Origin: Grammothele lineata
Lineage: Eukaryota; Basidiomycota; Agaricomycetes; Polyporales; Polyporaceae
Reading direction: 5' to 3'
Length of the DNA: 64,000 bases
NCBI GenBank assembly: GCA_002150815.3
Contig: NDFF03000320.1
Span: 186,001-250,000 of the forward strand
Position 1 is the stretch's first letter. The number at the start of each line of letters is the position of its first letter. Shown in pieces: positions 20,938 to 34,400 of the stretch. Under the pieces are notes generated by a model, which was not told where the DNA came from, did not search any database, and worked only from the letters and a program-made list of their open reading frames with translations. Position numbers and translations under genes: made by a program.

Positions 20938-21689
20938 AGGCTCTTGCGGCATGAGGCTACGACACACGGCACAATTGCTTGGATCAAGTCTGAAGATCTG
21001 ATGAGACGTAGAGGCGTTGAAGTGGAGTCGCTCTTTGAGTCTTTCAATATTATTTCGCTGTCATCTGTCCCAAAGTGAGAGTCATTCTCTGTTGGCGCTC
21101 ATGTGCGGTGACATGAGCAGTTGTCGTCGCGCGTTGGCTATTGAATTGTCTGGCCCACAGAGGCCATCTAGGATGCATGGATTCAAACAGTCCATACGGC
21201 CGGAGCTTGGCATCAGCGCACTTGGCCCGCGCCTGCGCTGCTTCTCTACGCCAAGCCAGAGATAACTCTGCTTGCCTGGTGGCCTCGCGCCGAGGCTGTT
21301 AGCTCTTCCAGCGCTTATCTGACTCCATTCGGTATTCATGCGCGGGGCGGGAGGCACGAGGGCAAGAAGCCCTCGGGCGTCCAGCCTTGCCGTCGCATAA
21401 CCGCACTGTTTGCTATGCTGGGCTCTGGCAATGCCACCTGCTCGATGTTGCCTGTTGCATGTGGACGAGGACAAGTCCATGCAGCTCTGGCGCGATAGCT
21501 GCTCGGAACCAGCTGCCAGAGAACAGTTTCTCGCGGTTCGCCGTACAACGCTCGACCTCGCTCCCTTCGTCGCCCGAGTATTTAAGGGTGGCTGGATACT
21601 CCGCTAGAGGGCATCGACACCGTCTTCTCTCGGTTCGACAGCGTTAGCTTCCAGAGCTTGCACTCGCACATCCCCCTGCGTCCGCCACC
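20938..21689 (+). other. spacer between tandem metalloproteases
   Basis: This 752-bp spacer contains no convincing gene. Its right end is the promoter of the second copy. Confidence 0.5.
21579..21585 (+). promoter_or_regulatory. TATA-like element of metalloprotease copy 2
   Basis: TATTTAA lies 105 bp upstream of the ATG at 21690. It is a weaker match than the TATAAAT of copy 1, so the two genes may differ in core promoter strength. Confidence 0.5.
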
Positions 21690-22745
21690 ATGTTCAAGCC
21701 TGCTGCTCTCGCTCTCCTCCTCTCGGCCGTCTCAGCCGTCTTCGCCTCCCCGACGGTCAGCAACGCCACTGCCATCAGGTAAGAGAATCACCGCTCGCTG
21801 ACGTCTGTTCGAGACTGAATCCGGGGACCGTGTAGGGTTTGCGGCACGACCCCCTCCGATGAGAAGGTCGCGGCCAGCGAGGCCCACTTCCTCGCCAACA
21901 TGGTGCCCAAGGCTGCGCTCAAGGCCGACGCCGCGGCGGCTGCGACAATCAAGGTCTACTTCCACGTCGTCCAGAAAGACTCGACCTTGAGCGGCGGCAA
22001 CATCCCCGACTCGATGATCGCGGACCAGATCGACGTGCTCAACGAGGACTACGCCAGCACCGGCCTCTCCTTCGTGCTCGCCAACACGACCCGCACGACC
22101 AACTCGCAGTGGTTCAACCAGGTCGGGCCCGACAGCACCCTCCAGACGACGATGAAGAAGACCCTCCGCCAAGGCGGCGTGGCGGACCTCAACGTCTACA
22201 CCGTCGGCTTCGTCTCTGGCTCCGGCGCGGGCCTCCTCGGCTACGCCACCTTCCCCTCCGACTACTCTAGCAACCCCTCCGACGATGGCGTTGTCATCCT
22301 CTACTCGTCCCTCCCCGGCGGCACCGCCGCGCCCTACGACGAGGGCAAGGTGCGCAACGCTTCTCCTCGCTTCATCGAACATCTGTACTGACCAGGGCCG
22401 CACGACAGACCCTGACGCACGAGGCGGGCCACTGGGTCGGTCTCTACCACACCTTCCAGGGCGGCTGCAGCGGCTCCGGCGACTCTGTCTCGGACACTCC
22501 CGCTGAGGCGTCCGCCGCGTTCGGCTGCCCCACCGGCCGCGACACCTGCTCGAGCTCCGGCGTCGACCCCATCCACAACTACATGGACTACACCGATGAC
22601 AGGTACGTCGCATGCAAACCCTCTTTAGGTGCTTGGCACAGTGGGCTTACAAACGGATTTGCACAGCTGCATGACCGAGTTCACTGCCGGCCAGGCCACC
22701 CGTCTTCAGGGCCAGATGCGCACCTACCGCGGTGTCTCGATCTAA
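21690..22745 (+). CDS. secreted M43-family zinc metalloprotease, copy 2 (three introns)
   Basis: Four exons (21690-21778, 21836-22349, 22409-22602, 22667-22745) sum to 876 nt, giving 291 residues. It has a signal peptide ([21 protein letters not shown]), then [18 protein letters not shown], the same zinc site [11 protein letters not shown], and Met-turn NYMDYTDD. The last two exons are exactly as long as in copy 1 (194 and 79 nt) and splice at the same places, proving common descent. Four introns present in the middle of copy 1 are absent here. The gene is visibly more GC-rich and its codons are mostly C- or G-ending, which suggests higher expression. Likely an extracellular protease. Confidence 0.96.
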
Positions 22746-23044
22746 ATGTAGCACACGGCTTGATATGAGGGGATAAATGTATATGTGCGTGTACATGCAC
22801 CACGACTAGCACGGTCTTTGTAGAATGAGCGCCACATATGCAATATCAGGACTGCCTGGTTTCTACTTCGTCCTGGTGCGGAACGATGCGTGAAGGGTTT
22901 CACTTGATTCTTAAGCTCTAACCACATTAAATTGAACCTATGAGTGCGAACCATCGCATAGGATCAACTCAGTTTCGGTGGAGACTACACATGGCGGCGA
23001 ATGATTTCTATTTCAAACTACTAAGGGAGGTGGGGCAAGATTGA

Positions 23045-23210
23045 GGCGCATGTTGGTTTCCCGGTCTGGGGGCTGGCACCACTGGCGCGCCCGCCATGTT
23101 TACCGGTACTTATCCCGAGGACCACGAAAAGGTCTGCGCTAGGACGAGTTCCGGAAGACTCAGAGTGTACGGACCACCCAGGTCTCCAGATGTTCGCCCT
23201 CCCTCGGGAA
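23045..23210. repeat. diverged direct repeat, unit 1
   Basis: The unit opens with GCATGTTGGTTTCCCG, has GAGGACCACG and AGGTCTGC..AGGACGAG in the middle, and closes with TTCGCCCTCCCTCGGG. The same blocks in the same order recur about 250 bp downstream. Confidence 0.75.
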
Positions 23211-23292
23211 CATAGAAAAGGGGAGGAAGAGGAGCGTATGAAGGGAGGTAACAGCGGAAAGAAGGAGGGGCGGATGGGGGGCCGGAGATTCA

Positions 23293-23460
23293 GGTGCATG
23301 TTGGTTTCCCGCTCGGGGGCCCTTGCTCGCGCCGGGCCACACCGAGGGTACTCGTCCCGAGGACCACGTAGAGGTCTGCACCAGGACGAGCCGTCAGACA
23401 CCGCGGGTCGGGCATACGCCTCATCCCTTCGGGCTGCATAGGCTCGCCCTCCCTCGGGTG
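23293..23460. repeat. diverged direct repeat, unit 2
   Basis: Second copy of the unit at 23045. Blocks GCATGTTGGTTTCCCG, GAGGACCACG, AGGTCTGC..AGGACGAG and CTCGCCCTCCCTCGGG are kept, while the sequence between them has diverged. Both copies look non-coding. Confidence 0.75.
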
Positions 23461-24105
23461 CGCGCTTGAGGATCGTCGCCCGGTTGGGGCTGTACTCTTC
23501 GGCGCTGCCGGACGACCTTTCTTGACACCGGTCCCTGACGACATACCCCAGATCCTTGGGAGGGATATGCCACTCACTTGGCGGGGCCTTCAAGTGGGTC
23601 GTCGTCGTAGTTGTTGTCCTGCCAGCGTCGTCTAAGTGAATCCGGAATGAGGGGAGAGACGGAGTGGAAGGCTCACCGTCGCCGGGGTCGAAGGGCTGAG
23701 GAGGTGATGAAGGTGGTGGTTGAGAAGAAAGGGGAGCTGGCGGGTTGGCGAGGTTCTTATAGACCGCGACTGTGGCGGCTGGCGGGTTGGACTGTGGCGG
23801 TCAGCCTCCTCTCAGCACAACTATAGCAAATAAACGATCCGAAGCCCAACTCGGCTCCGTCACTCTCGACCCGACACCTTGAGCACAGGCTTGTCTGACA
23901 GCCTTCAATCGAACGGTACGATGAAGGTTGAACGTTGAAGGCAGGTCGTGTTGATTCAATGAACGCTTCCGACCGTCCGGCCATAATCACACGATGCGAC
24001 CGCGTAGGATTAGTAATACACAAAAGCTTTGGAGTTACATCTTTCGATACATAATGGTCCCCGTCACATACCGAGAAAGACGGCCCACGACCCGTCGCAC
24101 ACAGC

Positions 24106-26305
<2,200 letters not shown>

Positions 26306-26948
26306 ATGGCCTCCCCCGCGTTCACGAATCTCTACTACAAACGCGTCAGTGCCGCCAGTCAACGCACACGCCGCATGTTCTGACGTCCGGTTGCTACTGC
26401 TGCAGGCGGTCGGCACCGCTAAGGCGTGCTACGTCTGTCACAAACCGACTACCACCGTGCTCGCGACGATCAACACCGTCGACTTTCTCTACACATGCGA
26501 TAACCACCTTACTGACCCGGGCTTCGCGAGCCAAGTCGGCGCGACCAACGATGGCGTAGGCGCAGGGGGCGCGAAGAAGATGGGCCTCAGCCCAGAGGAG
26601 ATCGCACGCGTGAAGGCCGAGTATGAGGAGCGCCAGAAGAAGAAGGCCGACAAGGCCGAGGAGAAGGCGAAAGAGAAAGAAAAGGAGAAAGACGGCAAGG
26701 AGAAGGATGAGGAGAAGGATGAGGACGGGAAAGCGGCAGGGAAGAAGTCTGTGTCCTCGAGTGCACCGTCCTCACCCTCGTCTAGCGCGACCCCTGCGCC
26801 GGCGACGCCCACACACCAGCGGTACACCCTCCACCGCGACATCTTCGCTCTCCGCCTCGCCGAGCACCGCAGACGACGCCAGGCCGCACAAGCCAAGGAG
26901 CTCGCCCCGCGATTACCCGGGGCCCCCGTGACGTCGCCACTACCATGA
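26306..26948 (+). CDS. VFA1: VPS4-associated protein 1 (VFA1)
   Basis: Two exons with a 61-nt intron (26345-26405) give 193 residues. The N-terminal zinc-finger-like domain is diagnostic: FTNLYYKRAVGTAKACYVC, then HKPTTTVLAT and DFLYTCDNHL. The middle is a long Lys/Glu-rich predicted coiled coil (from about PEEIARVKAEYEERQKKK). After a Ser/Pro linker comes a basic C-terminus (RLAEHRRRRQAAQAKE). Yeast Vfa1 binds the AAA ATPase Vps4 and stimulates it in ESCRT-III disassembly at endosomes. Length matches the family. Confidence 0.9.
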
Positions 26949-27417
26949 TATACCCCTTCCGTTCCGATACCAACCTCGAAATGCTCTCGTGTTCTGTCAT
27001 GCTACCATTCCTGCGCCACTCTCCCTGTTCGTCTACTTGTCTATTCTCTTGGATCCCGGGAAGTCTCGGTGAGTCCGTCTCACCTGCCCAGGTCTCATGA
27101 CCGACTCTGCACGAAGCAGGGATAGGGTCTCGCTCGAATGCGGAACGCTCCCGATTAACCCTGTCCTATCATCATATGTACCGTCCGTGGCTGACAGGCC
27201 TCGGCAGATGTCGGATGCTTCTTCATTGCGTCCTGCGCTAGAACATTTGTGCACATCCACCAATCTCACCCGAAGCCTTCGACGTATACACCCGAGACGC
27301 ATGTCATTAGTCAGAGCATCTACGACTATAGAGATACTGTTACATTCGGAAGCTCGCAAACCCTCCATGCTCCCACAAGAAGCCCGTGCTGTGAACCCCT
27401 CTAATCTACATACGAGG
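26949..27417. other. convergent 3' region
   Basis: These 469 bp lie between the 3' ends of VFA1 and the nucleoside transporter gene. No gene is seen. Confidence 0.5.
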
Positions 27418-29115
27418 CTACGAGACGAACGGGTTACAGTCGCACACCGACGCGCGCACCGCGAAGCTTAGCATGCTCCCCATCGCGAGCCCGCCGACGA
27501 GGCAGAAGCTCGCGACCGTCGCCGCGACGTCCACGTCCTCCGCGCGCCCCCCGAGGCGCGGGTTGTGCGCGACCGACGGCGCGGCTATCATGCACATGCT
27601 CGACACGTACCCGTTCGACGCCCCGAATAGCAGCATGAGCAGCATGAACAGGGCGTCGGACCCGATCAGCGGCGCACTCGCGCCCTCGACGCCCGAGCCC
27701 CATTGCACGTTGCACGCGAGGAAGAGCGGGATGAAGAGCGTGCGCAGGAGCGCAAGCAGGAGCAGCCGCGGCGCAGCCCAGACGTGCAGCCGCGGGAACG
27801 AGCAGAGCGTGCGGCCTGCGAAGTCGCCGAGGTTGAACATGAGGAAGTGCACCGCGCTGAACACGAGCGGGTGCACGGCCGGGTTCGTCGACGCGACCGA
27901 GACCGTGATCGGCGGGAAGACGGCCTGCAACGCGGGCGCAGAGCGGTTAGAGTTGGCTTTGGCGGCAGATGACACGGAGCGCGTACCAAGGTGACCGTGA
28001 AGACGTACGCGACTGCGAAGTTAAAGGTCGCGTTCGCGCGTGCAACACGTGCGACGTGCCCCTTCTCGCTCTTGCCGTGCGCGCGCTCCTCGACGACATC
28101 GACGCCTCCATGCGCCTCCTCCGCGAGCAGCCCGACGGCCTCCGCTGTACGCGGCGCGCGAGGCCCCGCGACGGCCTTGTACGCGGGTAGCGAGACGAGC
28201 CACATGTGCACCCCCACGCACACGACAAGGAAGATCGTCGAGAGCCCAAAGAACGCAAACGCCGACCGCTCCGCCGCGTCCGCGTCCGCCGCTGCCTCCG
28301 CTACGAGATCGACTTCTGCCCCAGCCGCGCCCCCTGTGCGCACGGAGGCGAGCGCACTGAGGAGCTGCACGCCCGAGATGGCCACGGCGACGGCAGCCTG
28401 GCCGGACATAGTCGCCTGCATCGCGGGCGGGCCGAAAAGCGCGGCGACGGCGACGACAGCGGTCTGGAGATACGAGCCGGCGGCGGCCTGACAGACCGCG
28501 TTGAGAAGGACGAAGGCGAAGAATGCGCCGGGTGGCGGGTGCGCGTAGGTGCTCGCGGTGAGCAGGAAGCAGAGGAAGGCAAGTGCGATGAGGGAGAAGA
28601 GTACGCGCTGCTTGTTCGACGCCTAGGGGAATGAGGAAGTGGCTCAGCCGTGTACATGGGGACGGAACGAGGAGAGGCGAGACATGAGAGCGTAGCGAGC
28701 CGTACCTTCTTCGCGGTCACAGTTGCATGTGCAAGGAACCCGAAGTTGGCTGCCGTAAATGTTGTAGAAAGATACGAAGGAAACGTGCCTCTCAACGGCG
28801 TGCCATCGACCCGGGACTGGAGGTAGGGCGTTGCGGTTATGAGGGCTGTCGGGGGTATGACGACATGTTCTCACTGGGAAATAGAAGAACAAGCTCACCG
28901 TTCCAAGGAAGCAAGACCGCACAGCCTAGTAGAAAGTGTATCCATCGTATTCTCGAGTCGGCTAGGTTAGCAGTTGCAATAGCTTGGTCGGCGGACAGGA
29001 GGATCTCATCGTCGCCGTCGATGTCGGGTGAGGCAGTGGGGATCGAGTTAGACGCTACAGGGGCTTGTGGGATGGGATGGTAGATAGCGTCAGAGACATG
29101 TTGGTGTTCTGACAT
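27418..29115 (-). CDS. equilibrative nucleoside transporter (ENT/SLC29 family)
   Basis: The protein starts MSEHQHVSDAIYHPIPQ with an acidic cytosolic N-terminus, then WIHFLLGCAVLLPWN, the first ENT membrane helix with its conserved PWN. The next exon gives ALITATPYLQSRV and TAANFGFLAHA. Further helices are FFAFVLLNAVCQAAAGSYLQTA, AMQATMSGQAAVAVAISG, FAFFGLSTIFLVVCVGV and a long C-terminal exon with LFMLLMLLFGASNGYVSSMCM and SFCLVGGLAMGSMLSFAV. The large cytosolic loop between helices 6 and 7 is Ala/Glu-rich. About ten or eleven helices fit the family. Fungal FUN26-type proteins move nucleosides across the vacuolar or plasma membrane; which one cannot be told. Confidence 0.92.
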
Positions 29116-29608
29116 GTGTTCCAGACGCAGAGGTTTGTAGCCACGACTCAATGTACCGAGACAAGGAGGGAGCGAACAAGCTGGTAGACGGCCAGGCGGC
29201 GGGACGTATGGCAGAAGCGCCCGATCTCCCAGCAACACAGCATGAGGCAGAGGTCTCCCGTGTTTGGATTCTCGCGGTCTTCGCCTCAGGCCACCGTATT
29301 CAGAGTCTGCGTTCTGTCGTGGCGTTCTGGTTCGTTCCCGCGCTCCATCCTGAAATCCTGCACTTACAGCTAGCAATTCTTCTAGGTGTAGAAACCGGGC
29401 CGATACGAGCGAACTTGTCACAACTAGGAACTGATTCTGAAAGCACGAAGTTCGCCGCATAGCCGATCTTGTATCAGACACAGGTACGTGGTGGTGGCAT
29501 GCTTGCTGAATCGTAGCACAGATCTGTTGCCTTTGTACAGAAAACATGCCCCAGTGGCCCCACGCGGCATGTCCCGGACGGTGGCGGGTGCTTGTGTTCA
29601 ATGCACAT
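29116..29608. promoter_or_regulatory. divergent promoter region
   Basis: A 493-bp region between the nucleoside transporter start and the divergent gene at 29609. If the latter starts at 29546 instead, the region shrinks to 430 bp. Confidence 0.45.
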
Positions 29609-30811
29609 ATGCACACTTTGTCACATAGTGTTCCCAAACTCAACGTCCCTCATACACGCCGAACCAGTTCTTGTCACATTAGATGGTTCAGCTCAAGGGC
29701 TCAGCCGCCGCCATCGAAGCCTAATGCTGTAAAGAGCCGCAAGTCCCAGCTCAAGCGCGTCGGTGGGATACGTATCCGCACTTTGGACCCTTCCTGCCTT
29801 CATTCCGGCGACATCGTGGACTTGACATTGCCTACGGCGTATCCAAGATATTACGTTAGGACGGTGTCCGAGTCCGCCCGCAAGCCGTCGCGCGCACAGA
29901 TAAAACTATTCGGATTTAATGGCCCCCCTCCTGGAACTCGAGGCTTCTTCTACTTCCTTCGCCGTCCCAATGTGCCGCCGCTCGCTAATGAAGTTAGATT
30001 CCGCGTGGCCCAGGGCACTGGTACTTCTGCCTTTGCCGAGGGATCAGACCTCCTCGCATCCGATGGCTTGCCGTGGGCCAAGCCATTATACGGTGTTTTG
30101 TCTCGAGAGGTTTACCGTCCCTTTCTAGAAACCTTGCTCCGAGATGGTCTTGTCACTCAGGAGGAAGTAGAGCTCGCAGTAAAGCTCAAGCTTACAAAGT
30201 TTGGCAGGTGGCCTCCTCGATCGGTTCATTCGTTCGGACAACCCCTCCCCTTTGACCTGAACCCCCACACGAGTCGCAAGAATTATAGAATGGTATTTGT
30301 GGGACAGAAAAACCTAGTAAAACACCAATGTGATCTCGGTTGGTTCGGGGGGAATATCGGAGATTGGAGGAAGAGAGCCTTCAACGGTCGTATGTTGCCG
30401 TACACAGGTTAGTACAGGAGTCGAATATACGACTGCTCATAAAATCAATGCAGACTGACCTCACCCGTAGGGAGATTGATTTGCGCCTTCGAGCGATCCA
30501 CTTCACCGGAACACGAAAGCAAACGCGTCGTCGTCATGCGTGTGCTCCGTATCCTCGAGCTCCAACAGTCTGAAGAAAACCCGCTTTCCCCTTCAAGACA
30601 TGGACTGAACAACGAGCCGGATTGGACCACCACCATCGCAAAACTCAAGCCACAAGAGGGCGCTCTCGTGCACGTTTTGCGCGGTACCGGTGTAGTTCCG
30701 TGGACGTTGGACGTAGATAAGCCGGGAAAGTGTTGGGAAGCTGTGAGAGCGTTCGAAGTACTGTTCGATAACGAACGTTTTGGAGCTGCTACCCAGTCAG
30801 CGTCAATATGA
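29609..30811 (+). CDS. unidentified protein with possible mitochondrial presequence
   Basis: Two exons with a 63-nt intron (30408-30470, GTTAGT...CCCGTAG) join in frame to 379 residues. An in-frame ATG at 29546 would add 21. The N-terminus is Arg/Ser/His-rich without early acidic residues and contains RWFSSR, resembling a mitochondrial cleavage site. The body has FGFNGPPPGTRGFFYFLRRP, VRFRVAQGTG.SAFAEGSDLL...GLPWAKPLYG, a DGLVTQEEVELAVKLKL helix, CDLGWFGGNIGDWRKRAFNG, then across the intron YTGRLICAFERS and a C-terminal GTGVVPWTLDVDKPGKCWEAV. It feels like a lineage-specific basidiomycete family, but I cannot give a function. The clean splice and balanced composition support a real gene. Confidence 0.75.
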
Positions 30812-31426
30812 CACGCATCTTTCTGTACAAGCCAGCCTTCTCCCTGCAAACTTGTAGCCACGGCGCGACTGAGATTTCGGGACATTTGTTCACCATGACC
30901 TTGTACATCGCAGCACGTTACTTGTGCGCCAGATGCTCGGACGGCCGCCCAACGCCCAGATTTCCCAGTACGATGAGTCATTACCGCACAGGATGATTGT
31001 AGCGGATATCTTGAGGTTCGATGAAAGGCGTATATAGGCACTGGTATCATTGGCACCTGAAGGCCTGATCCTCGGCTTGGAACGCCGAGCACAGACTAAT
31101 CACTGAGTATGGACCAGGGGCGGAATGGTACGTCTTCCATGTCAGCTTGAGATAGGATATTCCTTGGTGCATCGTTGGATCGTCGTATCAAATTTGCCGC
31201 ACATACATTTTCATAGTCTACTGTAACATGTTGTGTATGCCCAGTGAGATAGTGACAGGCGCGTCGGGCCTCCCCAACGCTCATAGAAGGACGCCCGCAG
31301 AAGTCGGCGTCGGAGAGTTCGTACAATTCAACGGGCGGCTTATTACTACGTATACATGGTTTGCAGATTTACAGCTACACTATCCTAATGCATCTCACGA
31401 GCCGCCAATGTTGTTAGATTCGGTAT
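30812..31426. other. convergent 3' region
   Basis: These 615 bp lie between the 3' ends of the unidentified gene and HBS1. No gene is visible. Confidence 0.5.
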
Positions 31427-34400
31427 TCATGTCAGTAGCTCAAGTACGACGCCTGACCAGGGGAGACAAACTTAGACTGGCATGTCCATCGTAAAGCAGT
31501 GTACAAGAAAACGCTCACCGGCACCAATTGTCTCGCCTGCCCTACGTATCAGGATGCGGCCCATCTCCTTGTTCACTGCGAAGGGTTCGAGGGGGACGGG
31601 CAGTATCCGCGACGCCGGTCCCGAATACACCGATGCAGTCCGGAGGCTGATTTCGACTTCCGCCGACATACCCTTCGTAAGTACACTGAGGATACCCGAG
31701 AGGTGTCAGTTTATCGGTCAGATGCACCACAGGTCGCAACCTAGCTCTTACCGAGGCTTGCTCTTGATCACGTTGCCGTTTGCGCGGTCTAGAACCGAGA
31801 CTAGCCTTGAGATCGAGGCTGGCACATCGCGCGAATAGTGGAAGAGCTCAACCTAGAAGCCGTGCGAGGGTTAGTCAGCTTAATTGCTTTTCGCAGGGGG
31901 TGAAAACCCACCGAGGTACCCGCAGTAATGGGGATTTGAATGTCGAACACGATGATCTTTGCCGTGAAGGAAGATGTAAGAGGGACAAGACTGCCTGGGC
32001 GACAGAGAACACTTCCGACCCCGAGTGCGATGGGATCGACACCTGTAAGGGTTAGGTTGACGTTCGCTCCCGCACCCGCCCAGGGTAGGGGGTCGCCGTC
32101 GCTGTCGATTGCCTTGACTGTGGCGGATTCGTCCCCGGGAATGATGCGTAACCGCTCGCCGGCGACGACGACTCCGCCACAGACGCGCCCGGAGACGGCG
32201 ATACCTGACGTCGCGCCCTTGTAGACGTTTGAAATAGGGAAGCGCAGGGGAGCATGAATGTCGCGTGAAGGCGGCTCGAGCTTGTCTGATCGCCATCGGA
32301 GCAGAGGTCAGACTCGGGCGTCGTAGGAATGTGTCTGCGACATACCGAGAAGATCAACTAGGGTGGGGCCCTTATACCACTGAAACAACGGCGACTCTGC
32401 GGGTTCGCGTTGCGCGAGATTCACGCCTTCCATCGCTCCAACAGGGACGAACATGGTTTTCTTCGGGTGGAAACCTGATTGAACCAGGAATGGTTTCAGC
32501 AGCTCACAAATCTCTTTGTACCGAGCTTGGGACCACTCGACCTAAATGACAACACACTTGAGAACCTCTCACACTGACGAGCCTTGCATGACTCACCTGA
32601 TCCAGCTTGTTGACGGCGACGATGACTTGGCCTACACCGAGACTGCGTACGAGCAGCAGATGCTCGCGCGTCTGGCCGCCCCGCTCGAATCCCGCCTCGA
32701 ACTCGCCGACTGCGGCGTCAACAACAAGGAGTGCCGAGTCGGCCTGCGATGCGCCCGAAATCATGTTTGGAATGAAGTCCCTGTGGCCTGGTGCGTCAAG
32801 GATAGTGATTGCACGGTGCGGCGTTGACAACATCTGCAGCGCGATGTCCATGGTAACTCCTCTGTTAGGAGATGAGCACGACGGATCAGTGGCTATCAAA
32901 TGATTGGCTAGCAAAAGGAAGATGTGTAAAAGACCGTGCACGCACCGCTCCCGCTCTTCCTGTGTCCCATCGAGCTCCCACGCCCAACTAAAGCTGCTCT
33001 TCCCGATCTTGGCGCTCCCCCGTTCGTTTGCCATCCTCCGCTTCTCGTCTATCCGTCCGAGTTCGTACAGCAGTCGGCCCATCATTGTCGACTTGCCCGC
33101 GTCGACATGTCCTAATATGTATGGTCGCATAAGTCAACGGGATGTCCAAGCAAGACGCAGAACAGGCTTACCGATGACTACTACGCTCAACGATCGCTTC
33201 TCTCCCCGTTCCTCCGCCGTCAACGCCGCTTTCGCCTCTTCAATCAGTTTCTCGATCGCAGCCGGTGGTTTGGGTGGCTCCTCAGGTATGACTTCTACCG
33301 GCGCATTGTCCTCCAGGTTCAGACCAGCAATGTCGAGGTGCTCCTGATCCATCGCTTCTGGTCGCTGATTTGATGGGCCCGCTCTTGGAGCCTTCCTGCT
33401 GGGCCCGGGGCCAGCACCCGGGGCCTTTTTATCCTGCTGGGCCTGTTGCTTCGCCGCTTTCTCGCGCTCTTTGGCAGCTACAAATATATTGAAACGTACA
33501 GTGTTAGTACATGAAAACGGCCTGGTCCAGGTGCGATAAAGGGACAAATAAGAAAGCCCGAGGTGAATCGTGAAAGATAAGAAAGACGATAGAGCAACGT
33601 GATGTCCACTAGCGCGTGGAGGCCGTAATCCCAGAGGATGCCGAAAGCGAAGAACGTTGAGCCAGTGAAGTTCCACGTCTTGCGTTGTAAACTACATCGT
33701 CAGGGCTTGGTACATCGAACGCGAATCCACGCAGGGGTGGAAGAGGGCTAGGAGGGAGGATGGAGATAGTGGACTCGCGCTCCGTACGCTTTGAGCTCGC
33801 GGACTTCCCACTGGCAGACCGTTCCTTGGTCCGTCTACGTTCGCGCTCCTCTTTGTGGCGTGGACAGAGGAAGGTCCCTTCGGATCCATTCGTCGAAGCA
33901 GCCTTGGGTTCGTCGTCGAGCTCATCGTTGACGAGCAGCGCGGCAAATGCAGACGGCGCGGCGCGGGAGCGGATCGCACTGGATGAGAACATGGGTACTT
34001 CAATAACGGGGGCATCTAGGCCTGGCTCCGGCTCTAGTTCAATGTTAGAGGGCTTGGTCCGTCCAGTCTTGCTCTTCATCGCAAGCTTTGATTGCTTCGA
34101 ATCCGAGACCTTCCTGGAAGTGGCGGGAGATCCTGAGGGCATGGGTGGCAACGGCTGAACGATGAGGTTGGGTCCCTTGATCTGATTCTTTGAGAGCAAG
34201 CCGGAGAGTGACTGGTATGATGTTGTAATGGCGGTTGTCGCAGTGGCCCCATTCGCAGTCGGGGTCAAGTACTCGGTTGTTGTCCTCGGTATAATCAGCC
34301 CGGGCTGAGACGGCGACACCGTCCTGGACTTGCCCTCCTGTGCTTTGGCTTGTGCCAGTTTAGCTAGCTTTGACAGCTGTCGCGGCTGGGGAGACGTAGA

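Larger units (their letters stand above)
22746..24105. other. intergenic region with diverged direct repeats
   Basis: About 1.36 kb between the second metalloprotease and the formaldehyde dehydrogenase stop. No gene is supported. It carries two diverged copies of a ~165-bp sequence and a G-rich stretch near 23650-23800 in which GGCTGGCGGGTTGG-like motifs recur. Confidence 0.55.

Noticed and set aside
21732..22613. Long minus-strand open frame (293 codons) over metalloprotease copy 2
   Set aside because: It is the antisense shadow of a GC-rich, codon-biased gene. Its composition is Arg/Gly-heavy with no domain, while the plus strand splices into a full M43 protease.
27434..28634. Several long open frames antisense or out of frame in the nucleoside transporter gene
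   Set aside because: High GC keeps all frames open there; only the minus-strand frame with ENT helices is coherent.
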